Assembly (NCBI GenBank): GCA_002388905.1 | Contig: DGNJ01000074.1 | Coordinates: forward strand, 1 to 5,780 | Direction: 5' to 3' | Length of the DNA stretch: 5,780 nucleotides | Source of the DNA: Cellvibrionales bacterium UBA4495 | GTDB lineage: Bacteria; Pseudomonadota; Gammaproteobacteria; Pseudomonadales; Porticoccaceae | Shown: piece by piece, positions 1 through 5,043 of the stretch | Numbering within the stretch: the stretch's first letter is position 1 | Layout of the letters: each line of letters begins with the position of its first letter | Translations under genes and position numbers: made by a program | The notes under the pieces: model-generated | Told to the model about the DNA's origin: nothing | Databases searched by the model: none | What the model saw: the letters and a program-made list of their open reading frames with translations, nothing else

Positions 1-29
1 CGAGGGTTCGAATCCCTCCCTCACCGCCA
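1..29 (+). tRNA. tRNA 3' end, probably tRNA-Ser (5' part outside the window)
   Basis: The window opens inside the T arm of a tRNA. The T stem is GAGGG (2-6) paired with CCCTC (14-18), closing the canonical loop TTCGAAT (7-13). The 3' strand of the acceptor stem is CCTCACC (19-25), followed by discriminator base G (26) and encoded CCA (27-29). The acceptor sequence implies a 5' strand of GGTGAGG. Together with G at the discriminator position this is typical of bacterial tRNA-Ser, but the anticodon lies outside the window, so the isotype is inferred. A terminator follows 6 bases after the CCA, so this is the last gene of its transcript unless there is read-through. Confidence 0.85.
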
Positions 30-34
30 TAAAC

Positions 35-63
35 AAAAACCCCGGCCTCGCGCCGGGGTTTTT
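35..63 (+). terminator. Rho-independent terminator of the tRNA
   Basis: A perfect 7-bp GC-rich stem, CCCCGGC (40-46) and GCCGGGG (52-58), encloses the 5-base loop CTCGC and is followed by TTTTT (59-63). Five A residues (35-39) precede the stem and can pair with the T run, extending the hairpin to 12 bp. The hairpin could therefore also act on the opposite strand. It sits just after the tRNA CCA end, the usual place for a tRNA terminator. Confidence 0.9.
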
Positions 64-162
64 GTTTATGGTGATGGGAGGTCATGATGAGAACCCTCAG
101 GTTCGACAAATTGCGATTGAGCAATTTGGACAAGGAGCATAGCGACGCAGCCCCGAAGGGGT

Positions 163-187
163 GATTTCGGCCCACAAGGCCGAAATC
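163..187 (+). other. Perfect 10-bp stem-loop inside the repeat unit
   Basis: GATTTCGGCC (163-172) and GGCCGAAATC (178-187) form a perfect 10-bp stem around the loop CACAA. There is no T run after it, so it is not an intrinsic terminator. A shorter hairpin, CCCC-GAA-GGGG (151-161), lies directly upstream, and AAATTGC/GCAATTT (108-114 and 121-127) lies before that. The chain of hairpins suggests a structured transcript, but that is inference. Confidence 0.6.
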
Positions 188-248
188 ATCAATCCCTCGC
201 TGGATGAGGACCCCCGGTTCGAGCCGAGCGCCGGCAGGCGCGAGACAG

Positions 249-270
249 CAGCAACGCGACAGCGTTGCTG
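249..270 (+). other. Perfect 9-bp stem-loop inside the repeat unit
   Basis: CAGCAACGC (249-257) pairs with GCGTTGCTG (262-270) around a GACA tetraloop. It is preceded by a small GCGCC/GGCGC hairpin (228-232 and 237-241) and followed by CCCGAAGGG. No T tract follows. It belongs to the non-tRNA part of the 290-base unit, between the tRNA-derived ends. Confidence 0.55.
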
Positions 271-300
271 ACCCGAAGGGCGAGGGTCGCAGACCCGAGT

Positions 301-400
301 AATCCCTCCCTCGCCGCCAAATAACAAAGCCCCGGCCTCGTGCCGGGGTTTTTGTTTATTGTGACGGGAGGTCATAATGAGAACTCTCAGATTCGACAAA
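301..400 (+). repeat. Second, partial copy of the tRNA-derived repeat
   Basis: This copy begins with AATCCCTCCCTCGCCGCCA (301-319), which is the last 19 bases of the tRNA with one change (A23 to G313). It continues through a terminator copy and the GGGAGGTCAT...TTCGACAAA block, ending at 400, where similarity to the first copy stops. The upstream tRNA body is absent: the bases before 301 do not form the 5' half of a T stem. It is thus a tRNA fragment and not a second functional tRNA. The encoded CCA is kept. Confidence 0.85.
330..353 (+). terminator. Second copy of the Rho-independent terminator
   Basis: CCCCGGC (330-336) and GCCGGGG (342-348) enclose the loop CTCGT and are followed by TTTTT (349-353). 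It is the duplicate of the terminator after the tRNA. The upstream A run of the first copy is broken here (ACAAAG), so pairing with the T run is shorter. It would stop transcripts that read through the first terminator, giving a longer RNA that carries the repeat unit. Confidence 0.85.
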
Positions 401-704
401 TACCCAAAACACTCGCTGCGCTCGCGGGGCAGACCCTCGGCGGGATGCCGGCTTGGCCGGGGGCACGCCCGATCAGCGCACTGAAGCATCGTGGCCAGGG
501 GCAAGGCGAATAAAATGCCGCGGCCAATATCGGACTTAATCCCGTAGTGGCTTGTCAGTATTTTATGGAATACCGGGCATCCACACCTACTATAATTCGG
601 AAAAGAACAAAACCCACGTGGCCTTCCGGCAACAGATGTCAGCCATAAGATTGTCCTGTCAGTGACGCGGGGCGCGCCGGACCCGGAAATGAAAAATGTA
701 GCCC
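401..704. other. Non-coding stretch between the repeat and the CarS-like gene
   Basis: No convincing gene is seen here. The first part (401-470) is GC-rich with short inverted repeats such as CCGGC-TTG-GCCGG (448-460). The rest contains a possible -10 box (591-596) and the leader of the downstream gene. Two tiny reading frames sit just before the CarS-like start: ATG at 689 to TAA at 718 (nine sense codons, overlapping the gene start), and ATG-TAG at 696-701. Neither can be claimed as translated. Confidence 0.6.
591..596 (+). promoter_or_regulatory. Possible -10 box for the CarS-like gene
   Basis: TATAAT is an exact match to the sigma-70 -10 consensus, 108 bases before the ATG at 705. No good -35 box lies 16-18 bases upstream, where the sequence reads about GAATAC. 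A TTGTCA at 552-557 is too far away to pair with it. The extended -10 TG is also missing, since TAC precedes the box. It may be a real promoter or a chance match. Confidence 0.3.
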
Positions 705-1184
705 ATGTTAGAGATTAAGTTGCTGATTTTGTTGGCGATTGCCAACGGTTCGCCTATTTTGGCCGCCAAGCTTTTCGGCAAGCGCGGCCGGAAACCAATC
801 GATAATGGCTATACGCTTTCCGATGGTAACCCTCTTTTCGGAAGATCAAAGACATGGAGAGGGCTTATTTCATCGATAATTGCCACGACATTATTTGCCG
901 TATTGATGGGACTTTCCTGGCGCGCTGGATTTGTTTTCGGCGTATTCACCATGGCGGGTGATTTGCTGTCGAGCTTTATCAAGCGCCGGCTTGGCAAGCC
1001 TGCAAGCAGCCAGTCTCTTCTTCTGGATCAGGTGCCGGAGACATTTTTGCCGCTCATAGCAGGAGCATTTATCCTCGATTATCAATGGCCAAGTATACTG
1101 CTATGCGGATTGATTTTTGTCGTGCTGGCAATGACGCTGTCTCCGTTGCTCTACAGGGTCGGGTTACGCAAAAAGCCCTATTGA
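705..1184 (+). CDS. CarS-like (CDP-archaeol synthase / DUF46 family) membrane protein
   Basis: This 159-residue, strongly hydrophobic protein is a bacterial member of the family of archaeal CarS, which activates an unsaturated archaetidic acid with CTP to give CDP-archaeol. Family hallmarks are visible: ANG at 13-15, DGNPLFGRSKTWRG at 40-53, GDLLSSFIKRRLG at 85-97 and LDQVPE at 108-113. Hydrophobic segments lie at about 3-22, 53-72, 74-90, 114-124 and 129-150, fitting a protein with about five membrane spans. The length is close to that of the family. The lipid substrate in bacteria is not established; a phosphatidic-acid-like or other lipid phosphate is a guess. The start at 705 lacks a clear ribosome binding site (only CCGGAAA about 15 bases upstream). 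No in-frame upstream start looks better, and the ANG motif sits at the expected distance from it. The 3' end overlaps the facing phosphoesterase gene by 7 bases. Confidence 0.85.
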   Translation: MLEIKLLILLAIANGSPILAAKLFGKRGRKPIDNGYTLSDGNPLFGRSKTWRGLISSIIATTLFAVLMGLSWRAGFVFGVFTMAGDLLSSFIKRRLGKPASSQSLLLDQVPETFLPLIAGAFILDYQWPSILLCGLIFVVLAMTLSPLLYRVGLRKKPY

Positions 1185-2164
1185 TGTCCGGATACAGTTC
1201 CGGACTTTCTCAGGGTATGGATTGCAATTTCCGGTGGGCAGTTGAATCGTAAATTGATAATGGACGTTCCGGAACCGACATTGGTATAACCCGACATCCC
1301 TTCATGTTGCCAGGCTCCACTTCCCATATGCCTCGGGCACCGGGATTCGAGGGTCAGGGGGATGCCGCCCGGAAGGCATATTTGGCCGCCATGGGTATGG
1401 CCGCAGAGAAAGACGTCGTAGCCCAATTGCGCGGCCTGTCGATACACTTCCGGCGTATGGGATAAAAGAATTTTCGGGATTCCCGAAGGGCAGCCCTTGA
1501 GAGACGCTTCGATATCATGAGCCTGAAAGTAATGTGCATCGTCAATTCCGCCAATGAATAGGGTTTGCCCCTCTTTTTTAAAAAGAACACTCTCGTTTAA
1601 GAGAACGTCGATATCCATTCTTTCCATAAAAGGCACCATCCCAATACTGTCGTGGTTTCCCAATACCGCGAACACCTGGCCGTGCAGGTTCTCTTTGATA
1701 TGGGATATGAGGCTGATGGTGTGATCTATGGGCCCGTATGTTTTTCCGCGGTAGTCGCCCGTCATCACGCAAATATCGTAATCAATCTCCTGGAGCCTGT
1801 TTGTCAATATCTCTACACCCGATGGCACCATGTCCACGTGAAGGTCGCTGAGGTGAAGAATCCGGAAACCATCGAAGGCGTTGGGCAGATCGGGCAGGAA
1901 AAATTCATTTTCCCGTATAACCAGGCTTGATGCATTTCGGGCTCCTCGTTCGTGCAGGGCCAGGGCGCGGAAAAATAGCGCCATCATTTTTTGGGCGACG
2001 AAGGAATTTTCCAGATGGAATAGCTTTCCGTGTGTCCAGAAAGCTTTCTGGTTTTGCCGCTTCTCAAAGGCCAGCCTTTTCTCCAGATGATCGCAGCCAA
2101 CTCGCTGCCCCAGTTTCTCCATTTCCAGGGGATCGATCGTTTCGTTATCGCTCACAGCCGTCAT
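1178..2164 (-). CDS. Metallophosphoesterase (calcineurin-like, YaeI/YkuE/LpxG type)
   Basis: This 328-residue protein has the full set of calcineurin-like phosphoesterase motifs. These are SDLHVD (D107, H109), TGD (D137), GNHD (N170, H171), SH (H236) and GHTHGG (H256, H258), and they bind a two-metal centre. The order and the GHTHGGQ form fit the YaeI/YkuE group, whose relatives include phosphodiesterases and the UDP-diacylglucosamine hydrolase LpxG; the substrate here is unknown. Residues 1-98 form an N-terminal extension with no clear signal peptide or membrane span. A hydrophobic, possibly amphipathic stretch at about 55-70 could contact the membrane. The start is supported by GAGGG (2172-2176 on the + strand numbering) seven bases upstream. 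The gene faces the CarS-like gene and overlaps its end by 7 bases. It lies downstream of gspM on the same strand but 335 bases away, so it is probably separately expressed. Confidence 0.9.
   Translation of the reverse strand: MTAVSDNETIDPLEMEKLGQRVGCDHLEKRLAFEKRQNQKAFWTHGKLFHLENSFVAQKMMALFFRALALHERGARNASSLVIRENEFFLPDLPNAFDGFRILHLSDLHVDMVPSGVEILTNRLQEIDYDICVMTGDYRGKTYGPIDHTISLISHIKENLHGQVFAVLGNHDSIGMVPFMERMDIDVLLNESVLFKKEGQTLFIGGIDDAHYFQAHDIEASLKGCPSGIPKILLSHTPEVYRQAAQLGYDVFLCGHTHGGQICLPGGIPLTLESRCPRHMGSGAWQHEGMSGYTNVGSGTSIINLRFNCPPEIAIHTLRKSGTVSGHQ
1186..1210 (+). terminator. Possible terminator of the CarS-like gene, inside the facing gene's 3' end
   Basis: GTCCGGA (1186-1192) and TCCGGAC (1199-1205) form a perfect 7-bp stem with the loop TACAGT, followed by TTTCT (1206-1210). 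It begins 2 bases after the TGA of the CarS-like gene. The same bases encode the last residues of the phosphoesterase (SGTVSG) on the other strand. The T tract is weak, so efficiency is uncertain. Confidence 0.5.
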
Positions 2165-2226
2165 TTTTTCGCCCTCTACAGCGAATAGTCAAAAGAACGG
2201 TGTTTCGGTCCCGGTTCGGTTTTTGG

Positions 2227-2254
2227 GTCGGGTGGAGCCTTTTCGTCACCCGAC
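2227..2254. repeat. Inverted repeat with 8-bp arms upstream of the phosphoesterase gene
   Basis: GTCGGGTG (2227-2234) and CACCCGAC (2247-2254) are perfect inverted arms with a 12-base spacer. On the - strand this lies 63-90 bases before the phosphoesterase start, so it would fall in the leader RNA or near the promoter. It could be an operator or an RNA hairpin. It is not followed by a T tract on the - strand. Confidence 0.5.
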
Positions 2255-2283
2255 AGTCTCTTTATGACACTGAGATCTGTCAA
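2255..2283 (-). promoter_or_regulatory. Weak promoter candidate for the phosphoesterase gene
   Basis: The - strand shows a perfect -35 consensus TTGACA (complement of 2278-2283). The hexamer 17 bases downstream is GAGACT (complement of 2255-2260), which matches only 3 of 6 positions of TATAAT. The placement, about 90-120 bases before the ATG, is reasonable, but the poor -10 makes this a low-confidence call. Confidence 0.2.
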
Positions 2284-2393
2284 TATACCCCACAGGGTCT
2301 TCGATATCACTTTTCACTGTGGTTGATTGCATCCGCCGTTGATGGTGTGGGTAAAACCCGGCTGCTTCGAATCGAGCATTTCGAGGGTCAATA

Positions 2394-2410
2394 GGTTGGC
2401 AAAGCCAATC
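2394..2410 (-). other. Short stem-loop downstream of gspM
   Basis: On the - strand GATTGGC pairs with GCCAACC around a TTT loop, giving 7 bp including one G-T pair. It lies about 90 bases after the gspM stop. It could protect or help end the gsp transcript, but the following - strand bases (TATTGACC) are not a terminator T tract. Confidence 0.35.
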
Positions 2411-2499
2411 AGGCAAAGTCTTTTATTATTACTTTGTGAGGGGTGGCCGATCGGACTTCGGGCATTTGTTCGCTCGTTGCGCAAAGCGCCGTCGAGTGA

Positions 2500-2970
2500 T
2501 TACCGGTTCGATAGCATAACCTGTACCGAAACAATTCCGGAGTCCGGACTTCGTTCGATAGTAACACTCTCGATTTGGACATTGTGTTGAGATATCTGGT
2601 CAAGCCATCGCATTAAGGTTTGAAATTCCACCGCCTCAACCCAGATCCGAATTCGCGATTCGTTTTCAGGTTGAACCCTGTCCAAAGTGATTTTCTGCTT
2701 TCTGGCGGTTTCGGTAATAGGTCCCAGCAGGTTGGTTTCTCCTTTGTCGGCCTTTTTCTCTTCAATATTTTTAAGCTTTCCTCGATTGCCATGCATCCAT
2801 GCCAGCAGTTCCGATGACTCTTTAAGCTGGGTTTTTCCCGAATCGTAATAGTGGTAGGACCAATTCAACACATAAAAACCGAGCAACAACCCGACAACGG
2901 ATGCGGCCAGTTGCAGCACACGCCGATCCCGCGCCGACAAAGCCTGATAGAAATCTCTTGGCGTTTTCAT
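2500..2970 (-). CDS. gspM: Type II secretion system protein GspM
   Basis: This 156-residue protein is a bitopic inner-membrane component of the type II secretion assembly platform, which binds and stabilises GspL. It has a short basic cytoplasmic N-terminus (1-17, with SARDRR at 12-17) and one membrane span at about 18-38. A polar periplasmic linker rich in K and E (about 45-80) follows, then a C-terminal ferredoxin-like domain including FQTLMRWLDQI (116-126), a typical GspM feature. Length is normal for the family. The start codon overlaps the gspL stop as ATGA (2967-2970), indicating translational coupling. It is the last gsp gene here; no gspN follows. A sample near its 3' end (2521-2580) has 48% G+C, far below gspJ and gspK. 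Confidence 0.9.
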   Translation of the reverse strand: MKTPRDFYQALSARDRRVLQLAASVVGLLLGFYVLNWSYHYYDSGKTQLKESSELLAWMHGNRGKLKNIEEKKADKGETNLLGPITETARKQKITLDRVQPENESRIRIWVEAVEFQTLMRWLDQISQHNVQIESVTIERSPDSGIVSVQVMLSNR

Positions 2971-4085
2971 TGCTGGCGGTCCATTCCCAGTTTCAGGTTG
3001 ACTACAAGCCCCCTATCATTCTTTGTGGCGGACAGAATGGCGAGGCTCGCTCCGGCCTCCCGGACTTTTTCCTGGAGGCGTTGCGCGCTGGCCAGTGAAT
3101 TCGTCTGCCATTCCGCCAGCAGGTTGCCGTTCTTTTGGTCGAAGCGGACACGACGGGTTTCGTGGTTCCCGTCAACAATGGCGAGCGCGTCGGAAAACAC
3201 AGTGAGCAGCTCAAAAAACCCGGACGATGAATCCGTGGATGCCGCCGACCGCAAGTGGCCCTCCATTTGCCGACGAATGCTGACAATGCGCCGCTCATCG
3301 GGAAACAGGGTGCGGTAAAGCTCGGTAGCCTCGTTTTGCAGGGCTTGTGCCCGCTGATGAAAGACCAGGCCCGCGCCGGCAAAGTAGGCGACGAAAGCCA
3401 GCAAGCACGCCGCGCTGGCGACGGCCAGCTTGCGTGTCGGGAAAGCCGCGGTGCCGCGATGACTATGGATGCGGAATTCCCCTTGCAGCAGGTTGAGGGG
3501 AAGGGATTGCGGCAACCCAAGGTCTATCAGTGTCCCGGATTCGGTTTTTTCCGGCGCTTCGTTTAAGCCGGCGAGTACGAACGCCGGATCGAGGCCTCGG
3601 AAACTGTAGCCCGCGCCGTCGGGTAACCTGACCAGAACCCGATCATCGAGCGCCATTACTCGCGCCCCGGTTTCGGGCGCCAGAAGGAAAAAGTCGGGTA
3701 TCAATGCGATGGGCCGGATGTCGAAACCCTGCAGGTTCTCCAGGTAGGCGTTGACAAGCGTCTTGTCGATCATCGCCACCAGCGTGCTACCCGCCTGTAC
3801 AGGCCCGGTGGCGAAATGCAGCGCCTCCACCGGCGAGGCCAGGTTTTCCTCCACCAGGTAGGGTATGGCTTTATTGATTTGCCGGGGCGAGGTTTTCGGC
3901 ACTGATACCCGCAGCGTGGTGACCGCTTCCCCCGGAATGACGACTGTGACGCCATCCGTTTCGTCGTCAATGGTGCCGGCGGCATCGGCCAGGTTTATTT
4001 GGTGGCTATCCGCGATTCGGCCCTGTTCCAGCCGGCAGTGGATCGCCTGTTCCGCGTGGGGCTCGTCAAGGAAAAGCAAGGTCAT
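2967..4085 (-). CDS. gspL: Type II secretion system protein GspL
   Basis: This 372-residue inner-membrane protein recruits the GspE ATPase through its cytoplasmic domain and partners GspM. The actin-like cytoplasmic domain spans about 1-217. It contains the conserved stretch AIPYLVEENLASPVEALHF (73-91) and ends in the family motif NLLQGEF (198-204). A single membrane span follows at about 219-243, then a helical periplasmic linker with the typical LYRTLFPDERRIV (257-269). The C-terminal ferredoxin-like domain covers about 290-370. Length is normal. The start lies inside gspK, overlapping it by 20 bases, with GAGG about 13 bases upstream on the - strand. The stop shares ATGA with gspM. These overlaps point to a co-transcribed, coupled unit. 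Confidence 0.95.
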   Translation of the reverse strand: MTLLFLDEPHAEQAIHCRLEQGRIADSHQINLADAAGTIDDETDGVTVVIPGEAVTTLRVSVPKTSPRQINKAIPYLVEENLASPVEALHFATGPVQAGSTLVAMIDKTLVNAYLENLQGFDIRPIALIPDFFLLAPETGARVMALDDRVLVRLPDGAGYSFRGLDPAFVLAGLNEAPEKTESGTLIDLGLPQSLPLNLLQGEFRIHSHRGTAAFPTRKLAVASAACLLAFVAYFAGAGLVFHQRAQALQNEATELYRTLFPDERRIVSIRRQMEGHLRSAASTDSSSGFFELLTVFSDALAIVDGNHETRRVRFDQKNGNLLAEWQTNSLASAQRLQEKVREAGASLAILSATKNDRGLVVNLKLGMDRQQ

Positions 4086-5043
4086 GGTCCGATGGGTCCT
4101 CGATGTTTTCGGTAGGCGTCCCGCTTTCCGGCCAATGCGCCGGGAAGTCCCGCCCCAGGAGGGTTATTTGCCCGGTGGTTCGATTCAGGTGGAAGCGGCT
4201 GTGAAGGCGCAGGGCGCGACCGGCAAATGTCGCCAGAGTTCGCGCTTCGTAATAGGAGGAGTTGACGGTCACGGCGGCGGGCTCGATGCCCAGCCCGGCT
4301 ACGGTGTCCGATCGAAGGAATTGCTGGATGGTGGTGAAGCCGTTTTCCCGTCGGCTTCTCGCCGCGTCGAACTGGGCCGATGAAATGCCGGGGACCAGAA
4401 TGCCGATCAGTTCCGGGGGCGCGCTGTTGATATTCAGGGGTGTCGACTGAGGAATTGCCGTCAGGTGCGGGAGGATGGCGGCATAAGCTTCGGGTTCCAT
4501 GTCGACAACCGCCAGCATCTCCGAGGCGTGGGCAAGCCGCTGGTCCGCCGCGCGGTAGGGCGGCTCCCGGTCGAGGTAGTCGTAGTCCTCGGCGCCGCCG
4601 GGGCGAGGCTGTTGATCGCCGTCGACCCAGTCGGCCAGCCGGGGCCCGGCATCGGGTAACGCCAGGACGTTTGTCAGAAAGTTGTCGAGCAACTGGCGGG
4701 AAAGTTTGTTGCCGGCGGCGTTGTTGAGGTTGACCAGGCCCTGGTTGTCCACCAGGTCAATAAGTATGCGGCCCGCATGGGGTTCGTAGACCCTGGTAAA
4801 CGGCCGGGGAGAGAGGTTGAGGCCGTTCTCTCGCAGCCGCTCCCATTCCAAAAAGAGCAGTTGGCGGGCCATCTGTTCGCCGCCCAGGGCGTACTGGTAG
4901 GCTTGGGCGTCCGTTACCAGCCATTGGGTTCGCTCCAGGTTGTCGCGCGTCGCCCGGAATAGCTGGGAACCGAGCAGGGTGGCCACCGCCACCACAAACA
5001 GCACGGTGATCAATGCGACGCCTTTTTCCTTGCCGATGGTCAT
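4066..5043 (-). CDS. gspK: Type II secretion minor pseudopilin GspK
   Basis: This 325-residue protein caps the type II secretion pseudopilus together with GspI and GspJ. It begins with a short basic leader ending KEKG, followed by the hydrophobic helix VALITVLFVVAVATLLG. The prepilin peptidase should cut after G8. The fifth mature residue is T rather than the E found in most pseudopilins, which is the normal condition in GspK. Further family marks are LVDNQGLVNLNN (97-108), LADWVDGDQQPRPGGAEDYDY (136-156, acidic and likely near the calcium sites), and TPLNINSAPPEL (201-212). Length is typical of GspK, the largest pseudopilin. It overlaps gspJ by ATGA (5040-5043) and gspL by 20 bases. One sample (4561-4620) has 73% G+C. 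Confidence 0.95.
   Translation of the reverse strand: MTIGKEKGVALITVLFVVAVATLLGSQLFRATRDNLERTQWLVTDAQAYQYALGGEQMARQLLFLEWERLRENGLNLSPRPFTRVYEPHAGRILIDLVDNQGLVNLNNAAGNKLSRQLLDNFLTNVLALPDAGPRLADWVDGDQQPRPGGAEDYDYLDREPPYRAADQRLAHASEMLAVVDMEPEAYAAILPHLTAIPQSTPLNINSAPPELIGILVPGISSAQFDAARSRRENGFTTIQQFLRSDTVAGLGIEPAAVTVNSSYYEARTLATFAGRALRLHSRFHLNRTTGQITLLGRDFPAHWPESGTPTENIEDPSDHDLAFP

Larger units (their letters stand above)
11..300 (+). repeat. 290-base tandem repeat unit, first copy, beginning in the tRNA T loop
   Basis: Sequence 11-110 matches 301-400 without gaps at a constant offset of 290 bases. By hand alignment 88 of 100 positions are identical. The unit starts with the last 19 bases of the tRNA (11-29), then the terminator, then a segment starting GGGAGGTCAT. 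The inner part (111-300) holds several hairpins: 108-127, 151-161, 163-187, 228-241 and 249-270. The unit also looks internally duplicated: AATCCCTC recurs at 191-198, a GATGAG...GGTTCGA block at 86-106 recurs at 203-222, and CCCGAAGGG at 152-160 recurs at 272-280. This plan is similar to the rtt repeats after E. coli tyrT, which also carry the last 19 bases of the tRNA. Function here is unknown. Confidence 0.85.
2165..2499. other. Non-coding stretch between the phosphoesterase gene and gspM
   Basis: No gene could be supported in these 335 bases. Read on the - strand it would be the gspM 3' region followed by the leader of the phosphoesterase. It contains three inverted repeats: 2227-2254 (8-bp arms), 2394-2410 (7-bp arms with one G-T pair) and CAAAGT/ACTTTG (2414-2419 and 2431-2436, 11-base AT-rich spacer). 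None has a good T run on the - strand, so no convincing terminator for the gsp operon is visible. Confidence 0.6.

Noticed and set aside
301..319. A second tRNA-Ser gene
   Set aside because: Only the last 19 bases are present. The preceding bases do not form the 5' side of the T stem, or D and anticodon arms.
11..400. An integrated mobile element bounded by direct repeats at the tRNA
   Set aside because: The direct repeats are only 290 bases apart and contain no integrase or other gene. The similarity extends about 80 bases past the tRNA end, unlike a typical att core.
97..504. A 135-codon open frame on the - strand across the tRNA-derived repeat
   Set aside because: It runs antisense through the second terminator and the tRNA tail copy. 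Its protein has low-complexity composition with no recognisable family, and the repeat structure explains the sequence.
552..596. TTGTCA (552) and TATAAT (591) as a paired promoter
   Set aside because: The spacer is 33 bases, about twice what sigma-70 RNA polymerase accepts.
1927..2394. Long open frame on the + strand opposite the phosphoesterase start
   Set aside because: It is antisense to a well-supported gene, and its translation is rich in R, S and F with no family features.
2851..3318. Open frame on the + strand opposite gspL and gspM
   Set aside because: It lies antisense to two confidently identified genes, and such shadow frames are expected in GC-rich DNA.
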